Source of the DNA: Trichomonas vaginalis G3
Lineage: Eukaryota; Parabasalia; Trichomonadida; Trichomonadidae
Length of the DNA stretch: 64,000 nt
Assembly (NCBI RefSeq): GCF_026262505.1
Contig: NC_067206.1
Span: 28,349,896 to 28,413,895, forward strand
Direction: 5' to 3'
Program-made: the position numbers and the translations under genes
The notes under the pieces: generated by a model
Database searches by the model: none
What the model was told of the DNA's origin: nothing
What the model saw: only the letters and a program-made list of their open reading frames with translations
Shown: positions 1 to 8,801 of the stretch, piece by piece
Layout of the letters: every line of letters starts with the position of its first letter
Numbering within the stretch: the stretch's first letter is position 1

Positions 1-404
1 TCAATGTCAATGTTCTCTTCCTCTTTAGGAGTAAACACTGGCTTAGACTCTAAAATCTTTTTACCCAATTTACCTTGAACTTCTACAACTTTAGACTCAT
101 AATATTCATAGTCGTCTGTCTTCTTTGGTTCATAAGGTATAACAAGTTTGTATGCTTTGCCTTCTTTAAGGTTTGAGAACCTTCTGTCAAAACTTTCTTT
201 GACTGTTAACAAACCTTCTATGTCTAAGTCTTCAAATTTCGCACCATTTTTAGTCACAATAGCAAACTTAACTGGTTCGATGTTCCAAAATTTGCTGAAT
301 GTAGACTTTTCAAAATTGTAGAAGTAAACATTCAAATATGCGAATGGAGCTAACTTATCTTTGACTTCTGTCATGTACTTATTTACTGAGATGAATTTTG
401 CCAT
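1..404 (-). CDS. small acidic-tailed Polinton protein, 3' end off window
   Basis: Almost the whole of a 139-residue gene; only the last residues and stop fall outside the window. The complete copy is at 47,721-48,140 in Polinton B. The start is the ATG at 404, after an A/T run typical of the promoters here. I do not recognise a domain. The protein is rich in K, E, F and Y with an acidic C-terminus (IDIDPE). A protein at 62,941-63,414 in Polinton 2 has a similar acidic end (EEIDPEA) and the same place relative to neighbours, so it may be a distant counterpart. It sits head-to-tail upstream of the helicase gene, probably in a minus-strand cluster. Confidence 0.6.
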   Translation of the reverse strand, partial: MAKFISVNKYMTEVKDKLAPFAYLNVYFYNFEKSTFSKFWNIEPVKFAIVTKNGAKFEDLDIEGLLTVKESFDRRFSNLKEGKAYKLVIPYEPKKTDDYEYYESKVVEVQGKLGKKILESKPVFTPKEEENIDI

Positions 405-440
405 CTTTTTCTATCGGATAAAAAAATATTTTTTTAAAAT

Positions 441-1676
441 TTACTCAGAAAAAATTTTCTTTGTATATACACCATTCTGTACGTCTAAAAGACTTTTGAC
501 ATTTGCCAAGAATGTTCGTTTAGACGCTGTCATATAACCATACTCTTGACAATATTGTTTATATTCATCATATAAAGACTTTTCATCTAAACACTCAAAG
601 TCGCTTTCTTCTATGAACAGTTCATATACACTCTTGTTTGCTTCTAACAATGTTTGTCTCTCTTCGGTATGTGGAATTTGTCTTGGATTGAAGTTAGAAA
701 TATCTAATGTCATGAAATATGAGAACAAGTGGTTGTAAAAGTCAGATGTCAAAGTTTCTGCTAAGTCGTCAAAATATTCAGTATCTTGCATATGAGAATC
801 TGACGTTCTGACGACTACATATCTTCTGTCAGAACTTTCTAACTTCATCGGAACAGCATTGTTTGAAACCATAATGAAGTTTGCAACATTCTCACAAACT
901 CTTGAGTCTTTATACTTTCTTTCAACAACTCCAACTTTATCTGTTATAAGACTCTTCAAAACATCTGAGTTTAAAACTTTTGTTGTATCTATACTTTGAA
1001 GTTCATTGCAAACTATAAGTTTCATATTCTCAATTGAAGAGTTAAATTTACCACAGATGTTTTCTAAGTTTGTCATATTAGGGTTCGAATAACCTTCTAA
1101 AAGTTTGCATAAGATATCTGTAAAGAATGTGTTCTTACATGTTCCTTGTTTTCCAATTATAATGAGAGCAGTTTCATTTTTAGCACTTGGATGTTGTAAG
1201 ATGTTTGCAAACCAACATAAGATATACTCATAAACCTTTTCGTTTCCATTGCATATAATTTCTTTGACATGGTCTAACCAAGCTTCTATAATATTTTCTT
1301 TCCATTCTACTTGTTCATATTTATATCCAGTGAAGATAGAATAGAAGTTTGGAGATGGTGTATAGAACTTTATACCTCGAACTGAAAAATCTTCTAACTT
1401 TGACAATAAGATATCCCAAGCATCTAACATCTTCATACCAACTTGTACGACTTTTATTTTCTTAAGTTTCTGTCTACATTCTTGTTCTGAAACTATTGTC
1501 GCTTTAGGTTTGTTAAAGACTACATCCCATTCTTTCATAACATAACATTCTGGGGCAGAGTCGACATAAATGACTAAACGTTTCAAATTCTTGACTGCTT
1601 TGTTATAGTCTCGAAATGGACACATATTTCTGAATGCTTGGAAGTCATAAAAATCTGAAACATCTATTCTGTACAT
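441..1676 (-). CDS. SF3-type helicase (D5/DUF5906-like), Polinton A
   Basis: A 411-residue superfamily 3-like AAA+ helicase that would unwind element DNA in replication. Walker A GKQGTCKN is at residues 175-182, a Walker B-like LIVCNE at 220-225, motif C-like IMVSNN at 268-273, and an Arg pair (DRRYVV) near 283. This is the order seen in the DUF5906/D5 C-terminal helicase of viral and phage primase-helicases. No primase domain is visible, so priming may be by terminal protein, as is usual for Polintons. The near-identical copy is at 48,177-49,412. It is followed 30 bp downstream by no other gene on this strand except the small 139-residue protein; the penton-like gene lies just upstream. It looks whole. 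Confidence 0.85.
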   Translation of the reverse strand: MYRIDVSDFYDFQAFRNMCPFRDYNKAVKNLKRLVIYVDSAPECYVMKEWDVVFNKPKATIVSEQECRQKLKKIKVVQVGMKMLDAWDILLSKLEDFSVRGIKFYTPSPNFYSIFTGYKYEQVEWKENIIEAWLDHVKEIICNGNEKVYEYILCWFANILQHPSAKNETALIIIGKQGTCKNTFFTDILCKLLEGYSNPNMTNLENICGKFNSSIENMKLIVCNELQSIDTTKVLNSDVLKSLITDKVGVVERKYKDSRVCENVANFIMVSNNAVPMKLESSDRRYVVVRTSDSHMQDTEYFDDLAETLTSDFYNHLFSYFMTLDISNFNPRQIPHTEERQTLLEANKSVYELFIEESDFECLDEKSLYDEYKQYCQEYGYMTASKRTFLANVKSLLDVQNGVYTKKIFSE

Positions 1677-1706
1677 TTTTATAAGAATAAAAAAAATATT
1701 ATTTTT

Positions 1707-2504
1707 TTATTCTTGACTTTGTTGTTCCATTTGTTGCATTTGTTGTTCTTGAGCTATTTGTTGTTGAAGTTGTTCTTGTAATACAATACTTTCACCAGTT
1801 GCATCTTCCAATTCGAAACTTTCTGCCGTCATTGACAAATACATAGGACATAAAAGTTTTACAGGAACAAAGTTTGCGTCAACTAATGTCAACGTTATAC
1901 TTGCCAAAGTGTTTGAGTTCACTAAGGTTGAAAATTCTGCATTCGAATGAACAATAGGCAAACCAGCAGAGAAAGTATTGTTTATACGCATAAGTATCTT
2001 TTGGTCATAATAGTTTCTGTCGACATTCGAATAACACTTTGAACCTAAGTTTGAAACAATATATAAGATTGGTGTGCTTAATGTCAATGGAATAGACATT
2101 CCTTGTATGACACCTTTTCCTGTTATAGGAAACTGTTGGTAGTAAAAACCAGAAATAAGTTTTGTATTATAGCTCATATCGTTTATAGTAAACTCAGTCG
2201 GACATCCAAACATAATGAAACCTGCTCTAGTTGCAGCACATGTTACACCCGTACTTAAAGTATTAAATAAGTCAACAAAACCTGTTGGTGGCATATCTGA
2301 GTAAGTATCTTCAAAGGAGTATTTTTTACCATTCACAACAATAAAGTCTTCTGGTGTCAAAAGAGCAAAACAGGCTTTAGTCGTCATTGTGTTTAAGGTT
2401 AGTTTACAATATCGTCCTTGAGGACTTTGTAAGTTTGTTGTTATAGAATTATATGACTCAGGGTTTTTAGTCGTAATAGTATAAACTATTATGTCTTCTG
2501 CCAT
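1707..2504 (-). CDS. penton-like minor capsid protein
   Basis: A 265-residue protein, mostly beta-strand in composition, with a Gln-rich tail from about residue 240. Near residue 200-225 it has the run SITLTLVDANFVPVKLLCP, resembling the conserved end of Polinton and adenovirus-like penton/minor capsid proteins (strand, L-V-D, hydrophobic strand). The protein at 54,736-55,416 in Polinton 2 has the same kind of ending (MQFRLVDFQGEP), supporting a shared fold. It would form capsid vertices with the double-jelly-roll protein encoded nearby. The assignment is by motif and position; a structure prediction would settle it. A near-identical copy is at 49,443-50,240. It looks whole. Confidence 0.6.
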   Translation of the reverse strand: MAEDIIVYTITTKNPESYNSITTNLQSPQGRYCKLTLNTMTTKACFALLTPEDFIVVNGKKYSFEDTYSDMPPTGFVDLFNTLSTGVTCAATRAGFIMFGCPTEFTINDMSYNTKLISGFYYQQFPITGKGVIQGMSIPLTLSTPILYIVSNLGSKCYSNVDRNYYDQKILMRINNTFSAGLPIVHSNAEFSTLVNSNTLASITLTLVDANFVPVKLLCPMYLSMTAESFELEDATGESIVLQEQLQQQIAQEQQMQQMEQQSQE

Positions 2505-2508
2505 TTAC

Positions 2509-3087
2509 TTAGCAAATAAACTTTAATGAAATGTTGTGGTCGTCAAATATTTTTATAACGTCTGGGAAACTATATTTTAAGTTCAACGTTTCACCTCCTT
2601 TCATAACGTATATCTTGTCAATGACATTATATGAAACACGACAGCAACTAATGTCGGGTTCTATTTCTTTGATGTTTATATCGTCTGCCTCTGTCAAAAG
2701 TTTCAAGAGTTCTTTCAAAACTTCATGAGGTGCAATGACATATGAGTTCACTTTTACAGGGTTGTGTTCGACCAAGTTTAACATTATACTTAAAGCTTGA
2801 CAAATCTTCTCCTGAGTTTGAAGTTTGTCTTTCAGTTGTTGGTAATCGTTTCGAATATCTGCAACAGAACTTAAGTCTCTGTTAACTTCAGGATATGTTG
2901 GTTCTTTTACAGGAACAATTGTTATACCATCTTCGTCTTCGTATGGTTTCCCCATTTCAACATCTCTGTCTTTGACATTGACAATAACACTTTGACTGTT
3001 TGTTTGAGTTGGTGAATTTAACTTCACATCTGCCACCGCCATTAAACCTTTTGAAACACTTACGCTTCTATTTTTCGGAAATGACAT
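2509..3087 (-). CDS. 192-aa Polinton protein, family shared with Polinton 2
   Basis: The start is taken as the ATG at 3,087, just inside a short A-rich spacer shared with the divergent gene at 3,106; an upstream in-frame extension is unlikely because it would read through that promoter. Function unknown. The C-terminal half is related to the 212-residue protein at 53,808-54,446: both have an acidic I-E-P-D-I-S-C-C or D-P-E-I-E-C-C stretch followed by a K-I-x-V/I strand and a K-Y-S/N strand. The N-terminal half is low-complexity and charged. It follows the penton-like gene with 4 bp between, so co-transcription is likely. In Polinton B this gene is cut by the insertion of Polinton 2 at 50,291. 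Confidence 0.6.
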   Translation of the reverse strand: MSFPKNRSVSVSKGLMAVADVKLNSPTQTNSQSVIVNVKDRDVEMGKPYEDEDGITIVPVKEPTYPEVNRDLSSVADIRNDYQQLKDKLQTQEKICQALSIMLNLVEHNPVKVNSYVIAPHEVLKELLKLLTEADDINIKEIEPDISCCRVSYNVIDKIYVMKGGETLNLKYSFPDVIKIFDDHNISLKFIC

Positions 3088-3105
3088 TTTACTTAGAATA
3101 AAAAG

Positions 3106-3525
3106 ATGGACGTATTCGGATATCTCTTTGAATTGAAGCAAAACAAAGTTTATACTCACAAACAATACAAGTTCATTGACAGAATAGTTCTTTACACAAA
3201 CAATGGAAAATGTTATAGAATAGCAGTCTTTGCTGAACCTAAATATTTTCATAAAGCAAAGAAAGTTGGTATAACTGAAATGGTGAAAGTTCTTGAAGCA
3301 GACAAAAATATAACTTCAAAACTTACAGATATTTCTAAAGGTAAGTTTATAATACAGTATTATGTCAAAACAGGTGTCATAACTATTTACGATGGTGAGA
3401 AAAGTGTCAAAGAACAACTTACTGACCTGCTGCCAAAATCTGCTCGATGGAAACTGTCGTTATGCCAATCTGAGGAGCCCCAGCAGGTTTCATCGAACGA
3501 ATCTTCAAAAGAGCATCTTCCGTGA
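3106..3525 (+). CDS. small beta-rich protein on the opposite strand
   Basis: A 139-residue reading frame, divergent from the 192-aa gene across an 18-bp spacer. The first ~105 residues (Y, K, I, V rich, with alternating strands) look like a real small protein. The last ~35 residues overlap the 3' end of the major capsid gene on the other strand and may not reflect the ancestral C-terminus. No recognised domain. A small plus-strand gene next to the 192-aa family also occurs in Polinton 2, but I see no clear similarity to it. Confidence 0.45.
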   Translation: MDVFGYLFELKQNKVYTHKQYKFIDRIVLYTNNGKCYRIAVFAEPKYFHKAKKVGITEMVKVLEADKNITSKLTDISKGKFIIQYYVKTGVITIYDGEKSVKEQLTDLLPKSARWKLSLCQSEEPQQVSSNESSKEHLP

Positions 3526-5026
3526 AAAGTGCTATTGGTTTTGTAAACTTCTTTGCTCTCAATTCATCTGGACCGTCTCTGTCACCAGTATATTGTATTT
3601 GAACTGTACCAACAGTTGAAATACCACCCATAAAGTCTTCTGAGTCAGCAAATGGAATGCCAAGCCAAAAGTTTGAACGGTCTCCATTTGTATATTGAGT
3701 TTTTTGACCTCCTGTATGAGTCCATACTTTCACATATGGCATAATAGAACTTTGCATTTCAGGGTTAATGGTTGTTGTGAAGTTGTTGTTAAAGTTCATA
3801 GCATCTAATGTCAAGTTGTATGACCTCATATCCTCAACTGTAGAATATTCTTCTCTTGGATAATATTTGCCATCTATGTTTATATGATATTTAATACCAG
3901 GGTTGTAGAAACAAGAATAGTCATTTATAGTTCGTCTGAACAGTAAAACATAGTATCTGCATGTTTCATTGCAGTTGTTAAGGCAATATCTGTTCTTGCA
4001 CCTGGGTCAGCACTTTGGTTTCCAACTTCACCTGCAAAGTCTTTGACAGATATTTGGTGTATAGGGAACATAAGTGGAACTGCAATATATTTGGCAGCTA
4101 AAGCATTTGAAATATCTGGGTCCAACATATAGACTGCAAGTCTGCTTTCTATTCTCTTGCATTCAAATTTTTCGCATGTGAACTTAACTGGGTCCCATAC
4201 GTTTGCACCACCATTATCCTTCATATAGTAGTTTACTTCATTGTTGAATTTGAGAAACCAAAGTCTAAGTCAACTTTGTTTTTGCAAAAGGCAGCGAATG
4301 TTTCCTGAGCTGTTGCTTTGGCTTCAATAGTGAATGGGTCTTGTGTTGGTGCAATGACTAAGTTATTTTTGCTTGGAGTAAGTTCGATAGAAATTTTTCA
4401 TGCCCAGTTTGGCAAGTATCTTAAAAACCTGAAGATGAGGAAAGATGACAAGGAACTCTAAGTTTCAGTTTTACTTTAGTGGCAGCAGTTCCATCTGAAC
4501 CAGAAAGGTTAACATAAACTCCTGGAACGTTAGGGTCAAGTCTTCTTATTTTCTCAATAGTTGCATACTGGTCTGTTTGTTCTCTAGCTTGTGGTTGTAC
4601 TGAGTTTCTCAAAGCGAACCATTCATAGTTTGCCCATGTTACTGTTTGAACTAAGTCAGAGTTAGAATATATCTTATATCCCATAAAAACTTCTGGAGCA
4701 TATTGGTATCCGACATAGAAAATTCCATTGCAACCTTTCTTGTCAGACAACTTGGCAGAAGGTTTTATTTCAATGTCTTGTTCCACGTATAAGAATGAGT
4801 TGTCAATAGAAATAATATGAAACCTGTCGCAAGCAATATCTACTGTTGTTGAAGAACCTTCTCCAAACTCACCTACGTTTCCATAAGAAACAGCAGTTGT
4901 ATATTCGTAAGTTCCAGGAACTATTTCTGACCTTCTAATGGCATTGTCGCATTCGTTATACCATTCGGAAACATTTCCGTTCATGGCATCCAAAACTGTT
5001 GGCGTAATATTCTGAGCGGCGTACAT
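3419..5026 (-). pseudogene. major capsid protein (double jelly roll), broken
   Basis: Identified as the Polinton major capsid gene from position, size (about 530 codons) and beta-rich content: an N-terminal jelly-roll-like part beginning MYAAQNITPTVLDAMNG, and a C-terminal part with F-W-L-G-I-P-F and G-T-V-Q-I-Q-Y strand motifs and a final I-E-Q-I-L. Double-jelly-roll trimers of this kind build the icosahedral shells of adenovirus, PRD1 and Polinton-like viruses. The reading frame is broken at a few points, so it cannot be expressed as one protein here. It lies in a minus-strand run with 5,059-8,407. The capsid call rests on family features, not on an alignment. Confidence 0.65.
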
Positions 5027-5058
5027 TTCATATGGGTAAAAATATAGAATAGTTGGAT

Positions 5059-5970
5059 TTATATGTCATAATAGAACCCACTCGGACCAAGCTTTACTTT
5101 CTTCCTGGCTGAGTTTTTAACTCTTCTTTTTCCTTCATTGCCACTACTTTCACTAGATGAAGTTACTTCTTCACTACTTTCACTTTGTTCTACTCTTCTC
5201 TTCTTCTTTGGTGTCGCTTTTGGTAACTTGCCCTCTGCTTCAAGTTGTTGCATCTTTGCCTCATGTTCACCTAGTATGTTGTAAATTTCCCATGTCCTTT
5301 TTGCCTTTGGGCTCTGGTCGCCCATCTCAGGTAACCAATATCCTAGAAAGATTTTGTCATAGTTTGTATTTGAGTCGTCGCTTATTGTTTGCATGACTCT
5401 TTCCTGAGTTTCCGGTTCAAGCTCTTCAAATATAGCTTGTCCATATGGAATAAGCTCGTTTCCAAATATATGTTTTTGTAGCCATTCTGGTTTTCTTTCC
5501 ATGTTACCAATAATATCTTTTGTGAATGGGAAAGCTTTTACCCAACGTTTCAGTCTTGCGTCATTTATTTCTGTAGTTGGTTTTATTTTGTCATGGAACA
5601 TGTTTTTCAATACTAACATTTCATTTGGTACTGTCCATTTGAGTTTTCTTAAATATTCATCCCTTCTCGGTTCATTGTCTGCAAAGTAAGTTTTTATGAC
5701 ATTTTGCAAACTTTCGTTTGCAAGGTCATGTACAATAGGTTCTCTTCCTTCTCTCTCCCTAACTCTCTTTCTAAACTCTTCACCAAATATACCATCTCTA
5801 TGGTTCTGTGTAGTTCTTTGAGATAAATGTTCTAGAACGTCAGGTGTTATATTTCCCTCAGCCATGTTCATTTCATACTGGTCCAAAATATCTGCATCTT
5901 TCATATCTTTCAATGGCATTAAAGCCGCGCTGAAAATACCAGCTATATCTGGTTCACCATTCACTTCCAT
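5059..5970 (-). CDS. 303-aa charged protein with basic C-terminus
   Basis: Function unknown. The N-terminal two thirds are predicted helical and highly charged; residues from about 245 hold basic runs (KKKRR, KRR, RKK) separated by a Ser/Glu stretch, giving a likely nuclear-localisation or DNA-binding tail. Directly upstream of the capsid gene on the same strand, so a virion or assembly role is plausible. The start is the ATG at 5,970; 33 bp separate its stop from the capsid start. It looks whole. Confidence 0.55.
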   Translation of the reverse strand: MEVNGEPDIAGIFSAALMPLKDMKDADILDQYEMNMAEGNITPDVLEHLSQRTTQNHRDGIFGEEFRKRVREREGREPIVHDLANESLQNVIKTYFADNEPRRDEYLRKLKWTVPNEMLVLKNMFHDKIKPTTEINDARLKRWVKAFPFTKDIIGNMERKPEWLQKHIFGNELIPYGQAIFEELEPETQERVMQTISDDSNTNYDKIFLGYWLPEMGDQSPKAKRTWEIYNILGEHEAKMQQLEAEGKLPKATPKKKRRVEQSESSEEVTSSSESSGNEGKRRVKNSARKKVKLGPSGFYYDI

Positions 5971-6039
5971 TGCGTCTACAACTTCTTGGAATTGAGGTTG
6001 TAAGTTTATGAACCACCTATCCTGATTAGCTTTATGACC

Positions 6040-6309
6040 TCATCTCATTGTAGTTCCATAGTCTGCAGAAACAAAAGTAGGTTTGTTTCCATATTGGTTA
6101 GGTTCTGAATGAACTTTAAACAATGTTTCATTTCTATATGTTTTGTTGAAATTTAACCTTTTATTTTCACCGAGTTCAGCCAAAGATTGAACGTTATATG
6201 GTCGTAAGTAAAAAGGATTATTGTATTTGCGTACATTATCTTTCAGTACTTCCATTCTATGCTGAATATTTTCATCTGATGTTGGAGTCTTTTGTATGTC
6301 GGTAAACAT
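6040..6309 (-). CDS. 89-aa small Polinton protein
   Basis: A small basic protein (N-, Y- and R-rich) with no recognised domain. It overlaps the end of the gene at 6,272 by 38 bp, a tight viral-type arrangement. Its place in the capsid-gene cluster suggests a minor virion protein, which is inference only. Confidence 0.5.
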   Translation of the reverse strand: MFTDIQKTPTSDENIQHRMEVLKDNVRKYNNPFYLRPYNVQSLAELGENKRLNFNKTYRNETLFKVHSEPNQYGNKPTFVSADYGTTMR

Positions 6310-6706
6310 TTCGATATTCTTCTACTATGTCAGCCGAATTTTGCTTAGACTCTTGGAAAGATTCCATATTCTCCTCATACACTTGTTGAGGGTCAAGATT
6401 TTTCGGCTGTTCCAAATCTTCATCTAGTTCTGTGAAGTTAGTTTCCAAAGGAGGGACTTGTTCGTTTCCTTCAGGCTCTTCTAGCTGTTGTTGCTGAACT
6501 ATTTCTTCCGTGTCTGGTTGTATCTGAACTTCTTCCTGTGGAGTTTCTTGTACCTCATCTGCTGGCATTTCATATATTCCGAGACCGTTTTTAACAAGTT
6601 CCCTCTCTAAGTCATCCGGACTCATAAACCTTTCTTTTTCCGTTCCGTCTCTATTTTTTACGCGTTTCATGAAGAGAGTTGAATTATCATTTAGCTCTGA
6701 CATCAA
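6272..6706 (-). CDS. 144-aa acidic Gln/Glu-rich protein
   Basis: The N-terminal ~45 residues (MMSELNDNSTLFMKRVKNRD, then a D-D-L-E-R-E-L helix) are followed by a long acidic Q/E/P-rich region of low complexity. No known domain. Such acidic, disordered proteins often act as scaffolds or chaperones in capsid gene clusters, but nothing here proves it. It overlaps its downstream neighbour. Confidence 0.5.
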   Translation of the reverse strand: MMSELNDNSTLFMKRVKNRDGTEKERFMSPDDLERELVKNGLGIYEMPADEVQETPQEEVQIQPDTEEIVQQQQLEEPEGNEQVPPLETNFTELDEDLEQPKNLDPQQVYEENMESFQESKQNSADIVEEYRNVYRHTKDSNIR

Positions 6707-6753
6707 ATATCATCTCGGAGTAAATTCATCCATGTCATTTGGATGATATGCTA

Positions 6754-8307
6754 TTAAATCATATCCTTAGCGAGCTTGTATTTTCCAGGTTTGAGATTAT
6801 ATCCGATTTTATGTTGAACCATAAAGCTAAATAGATTCGGGTCAGTATTTCCTTCCTTGAACTTTCTAATAGCTTCTTTATATCTGTCACTAAAGTCAAG
6901 AGTATCTGGGTAACCATAATCTTCCTTAAGCATTTTTAAGAATTCTTGGTTTCCTTTTTCTCTACTTCTTTTATGTCTTTGCTCTGTTTGTGGTTGCTGT
7001 GCTGGTTGTGGAGGTGGTTGTTGTGTTGGTTGTTGTTGTGGTGCTGGATTTTGAACTGTTGGTTGCTGTGTTGGTTGTTGTTGTGGTGCTGGATTTTGAA
7101 CTGTTGGTTGTTGTGTTGGTTTTGGTGCATGCCTGTGTCTGTGTCCATGTGACGATGTAAATGTTTTAGGTAGTCCTGGTGCAGGTGCTTCTCTTGGAGG
7201 GTTTGGTGGTATATAGGTTCCACTAGCTAGTATATAAGTTCCACCAGCTGGCACATATGTTCCATCTGCAGCATAATGTCCTACTTGACTTTTCGTTTTT
7301 AAGAAAGCATTTACTAGGTCTGTTTTGGTCTGTTGTAACTCTTTTTCTTGACTTTCCACAACAGCTGCTCTAACGGCGTCATAGGCACTTTGAACTGCCT
7401 GTCTCGTTGCTGCATCTGTTATTTTCGTCATATTTTGTGCTACTTCTCTTAACTCTTTGTCGAAACCTTCAGACTTCAGTTTCTTTCCAGATGAGAAGTC
7501 GTTCACTAGTTTCACCTTACTATGAAGAGCTTCGAAGGCATTCTTAAAGTCAGCATTCATTAAAGCTTCATTTGAACTGTCTTCATCCGCTTGTATTTTT
7601 GTCCTTATTGACCCTATAAGTTGGGCTGCTTTGGCGTTGGCTTGGGCATCTAACCAGTCATTATTAGCTTTTATATATTCTGCGCTTTTCATTGCCTTTT
7701 GCATGGCTGCGTCGTTATTTTTACTTTCTTGTGCTAAGTTTTCATACTGTACGGTTTGGTTTTGCAACTGTAAAAGTTTTTCTGCCTTTACATTTGCTTC
7801 AACTTCTTTTTTATACTCATCGCTATCCATATATGTCTTCATGGCTTTTTGTTTTATCTCTTCATCTTTCAGTACTTTATATTGAGTAGTATGGTTTTTC
7901 AAATTTATAACATCTTGTTCCATTTTTGCTACTTCTGCTGCTTTTTCTGACACTTTTTTCGCATATTCCTCTGTACTTAGTTCTTTCAGTTGTTCTTCTT
8001 TCTTCTTTTTCTCTACGTTTAACTCATTGAGTTTCTTTGTGTGTCTGTCATATTCTAGTTTCTTTTCATTTTCATTTATTTGTTTCTGTATGTCTATGTT
8101 TGACTTTTTGACATCTGTTATTTGATTTTTGAGTGAACTCAAATTCATTTGACTTTGAGGGTTATAAGCTGTTCCGTCTGCAGCTCCACCATAGCCTGCC
8201 ATTTTCGCTAAAAGTGCCGCTCTTAAACCTCCACTCTGTGCACCAATAACTCGGTTTAAAAGCATAGGGTTGCTTGACATTTGTTGCAACATAGTGGGGT
8301 CATTCAT
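6754..8307 (-). CDS. 517-aa coiled-coil protein with P/Q repeats
   Basis: Residues ~50-330 are strongly helical and heptad-rich (K/E/Q/N/A), a long coiled coil. Residues ~375-445 are Pro/Gln-rich with a 15-residue unit (QPTVQNPAPQQQPTQ) in tandem, seen in the DNA as a 45-bp repeat near 7,030-7,120. The last ~70 residues return to a compact charged domain. Near residue 37 there is MAGYGG, which fits the adenovirus-type protease pattern (M/I/L)-x-G-x|G. A structural or core protein is likely from position and composition; I do not recognise the family. It looks whole. Confidence 0.55.
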   Translation of the reverse strand: MNDPTMLQQMSSNPMLLNRVIGAQSGGLRAALLAKMAGYGGAADGTAYNPQSQMNLSSLKNQITDVKKSNIDIQKQINENEKKLEYDRHTKKLNELNVEKKKKEEQLKELSTEEYAKKVSEKAAEVAKMEQDVINLKNHTTQYKVLKDEEIKQKAMKTYMDSDEYKKEVEANVKAEKLLQLQNQTVQYENLAQESKNNDAAMQKAMKSAEYIKANNDWLDAQANAKAAQLIGSIRTKIQADEDSSNEALMNADFKNAFEALHSKVKLVNDFSSGKKLKSEGFDKELREVAQNMTKITDAATRQAVQSAYDAVRAAVVESQEKELQQTKTDLVNAFLKTKSQVGHYAADGTYVPAGGTYILASGTYIPPNPPREAPAPGLPKTFTSSHGHRHRHAPKPTQQPTVQNPAPQQQPTQQPTVQNPAPQQQPTQQPPPQPAQQPQTEQRHKRSREKGNQEFLKMLKEDYGYPDTLDFSDRYKEAIRKFKEGNTDPNLFSFMVQHKIGYNLKPGKYKLAKDMI

Positions 8308-8407
8308 TATTTGTTTGTTGCAACTGTTGTTGTGGTGTCAGTTTTACTATTGGATGTTTCAATGCTCCCTTCCTCTTACGTATATTCTTACGTAGCTTAC
8401 GTGGCAT
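8300..8407 (-). CDS. 35-aa very basic peptide gene
   Basis: A short gene starting at the ATG at 8,407, encoding MPRKLRKNIRKRKGALKHP and a Gln-rich tail, ending in a TGA that overlaps the start of the 517-aa gene by 8 bp. The Arg/Lys-rich start resembles small DNA-condensing virion peptides (adenovirus mu or protein VII type), but the match is compositional only. The overlap with a real gene and its place as first gene of the minus-strand cluster support it. Confidence 0.45.
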   Translation of the reverse strand: MPRKLRKNIRKRKGALKHPIVKLTPQQQLQQTNNE

Positions 8408-8801
8408 TTTAAGTGAAGTTAAAAAGCGGTTTTTGACAGATGTTTATATGACACTTTTTGTTCAGCTCAAAAAACTACTTGGTCAAAGTGTTGTCGGTTT
8501 TGTAAAATATTTGTTATATTGTTCTATAATATTTTTTTAAAGTACTCAAATATATACTTTAGAAAAGTGGGTCTATCTCTATGAGCGTTGACGATAGACC
8601 ATTATTTGTTCGAACAAATATATACTATCGTATGTTAAAAATATTTTGACAAGTGTAATGTTCGTGTAAAGTCCATCCAGTCAAAAGTTTGTCCGATGGT
8701 GAAAAATATGTATTTAAAAGTCAAAATGTGAAGTTATCTTCTCAAATATTTGAGATGGAACGGTTTGCCAACGGAGACTTTTCAATAAAATAAAATTATA
8801 G
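8408..8801. promoter_or_regulatory. divergent intergenic region with palindromes
   Basis: Between the minus-strand virion cluster and the plus-strand 426-aa gene; it probably holds both promoters. Visible structure: GTCTATC...GATAGAC arms at about 8,571-8,599; the palindrome ATTTGTTCGAACAAAT near 8,606-8,621; an inverted repeat CAACGGAGAC (8,769-8,778) with GTCTCCGTTG (8,807-8,816) that brackets the first ATG of the next gene; and a TGACACTTTT motif near 8,449, also seen upstream of other Polinton genes. No reading frame of note. Confidence 0.5.
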
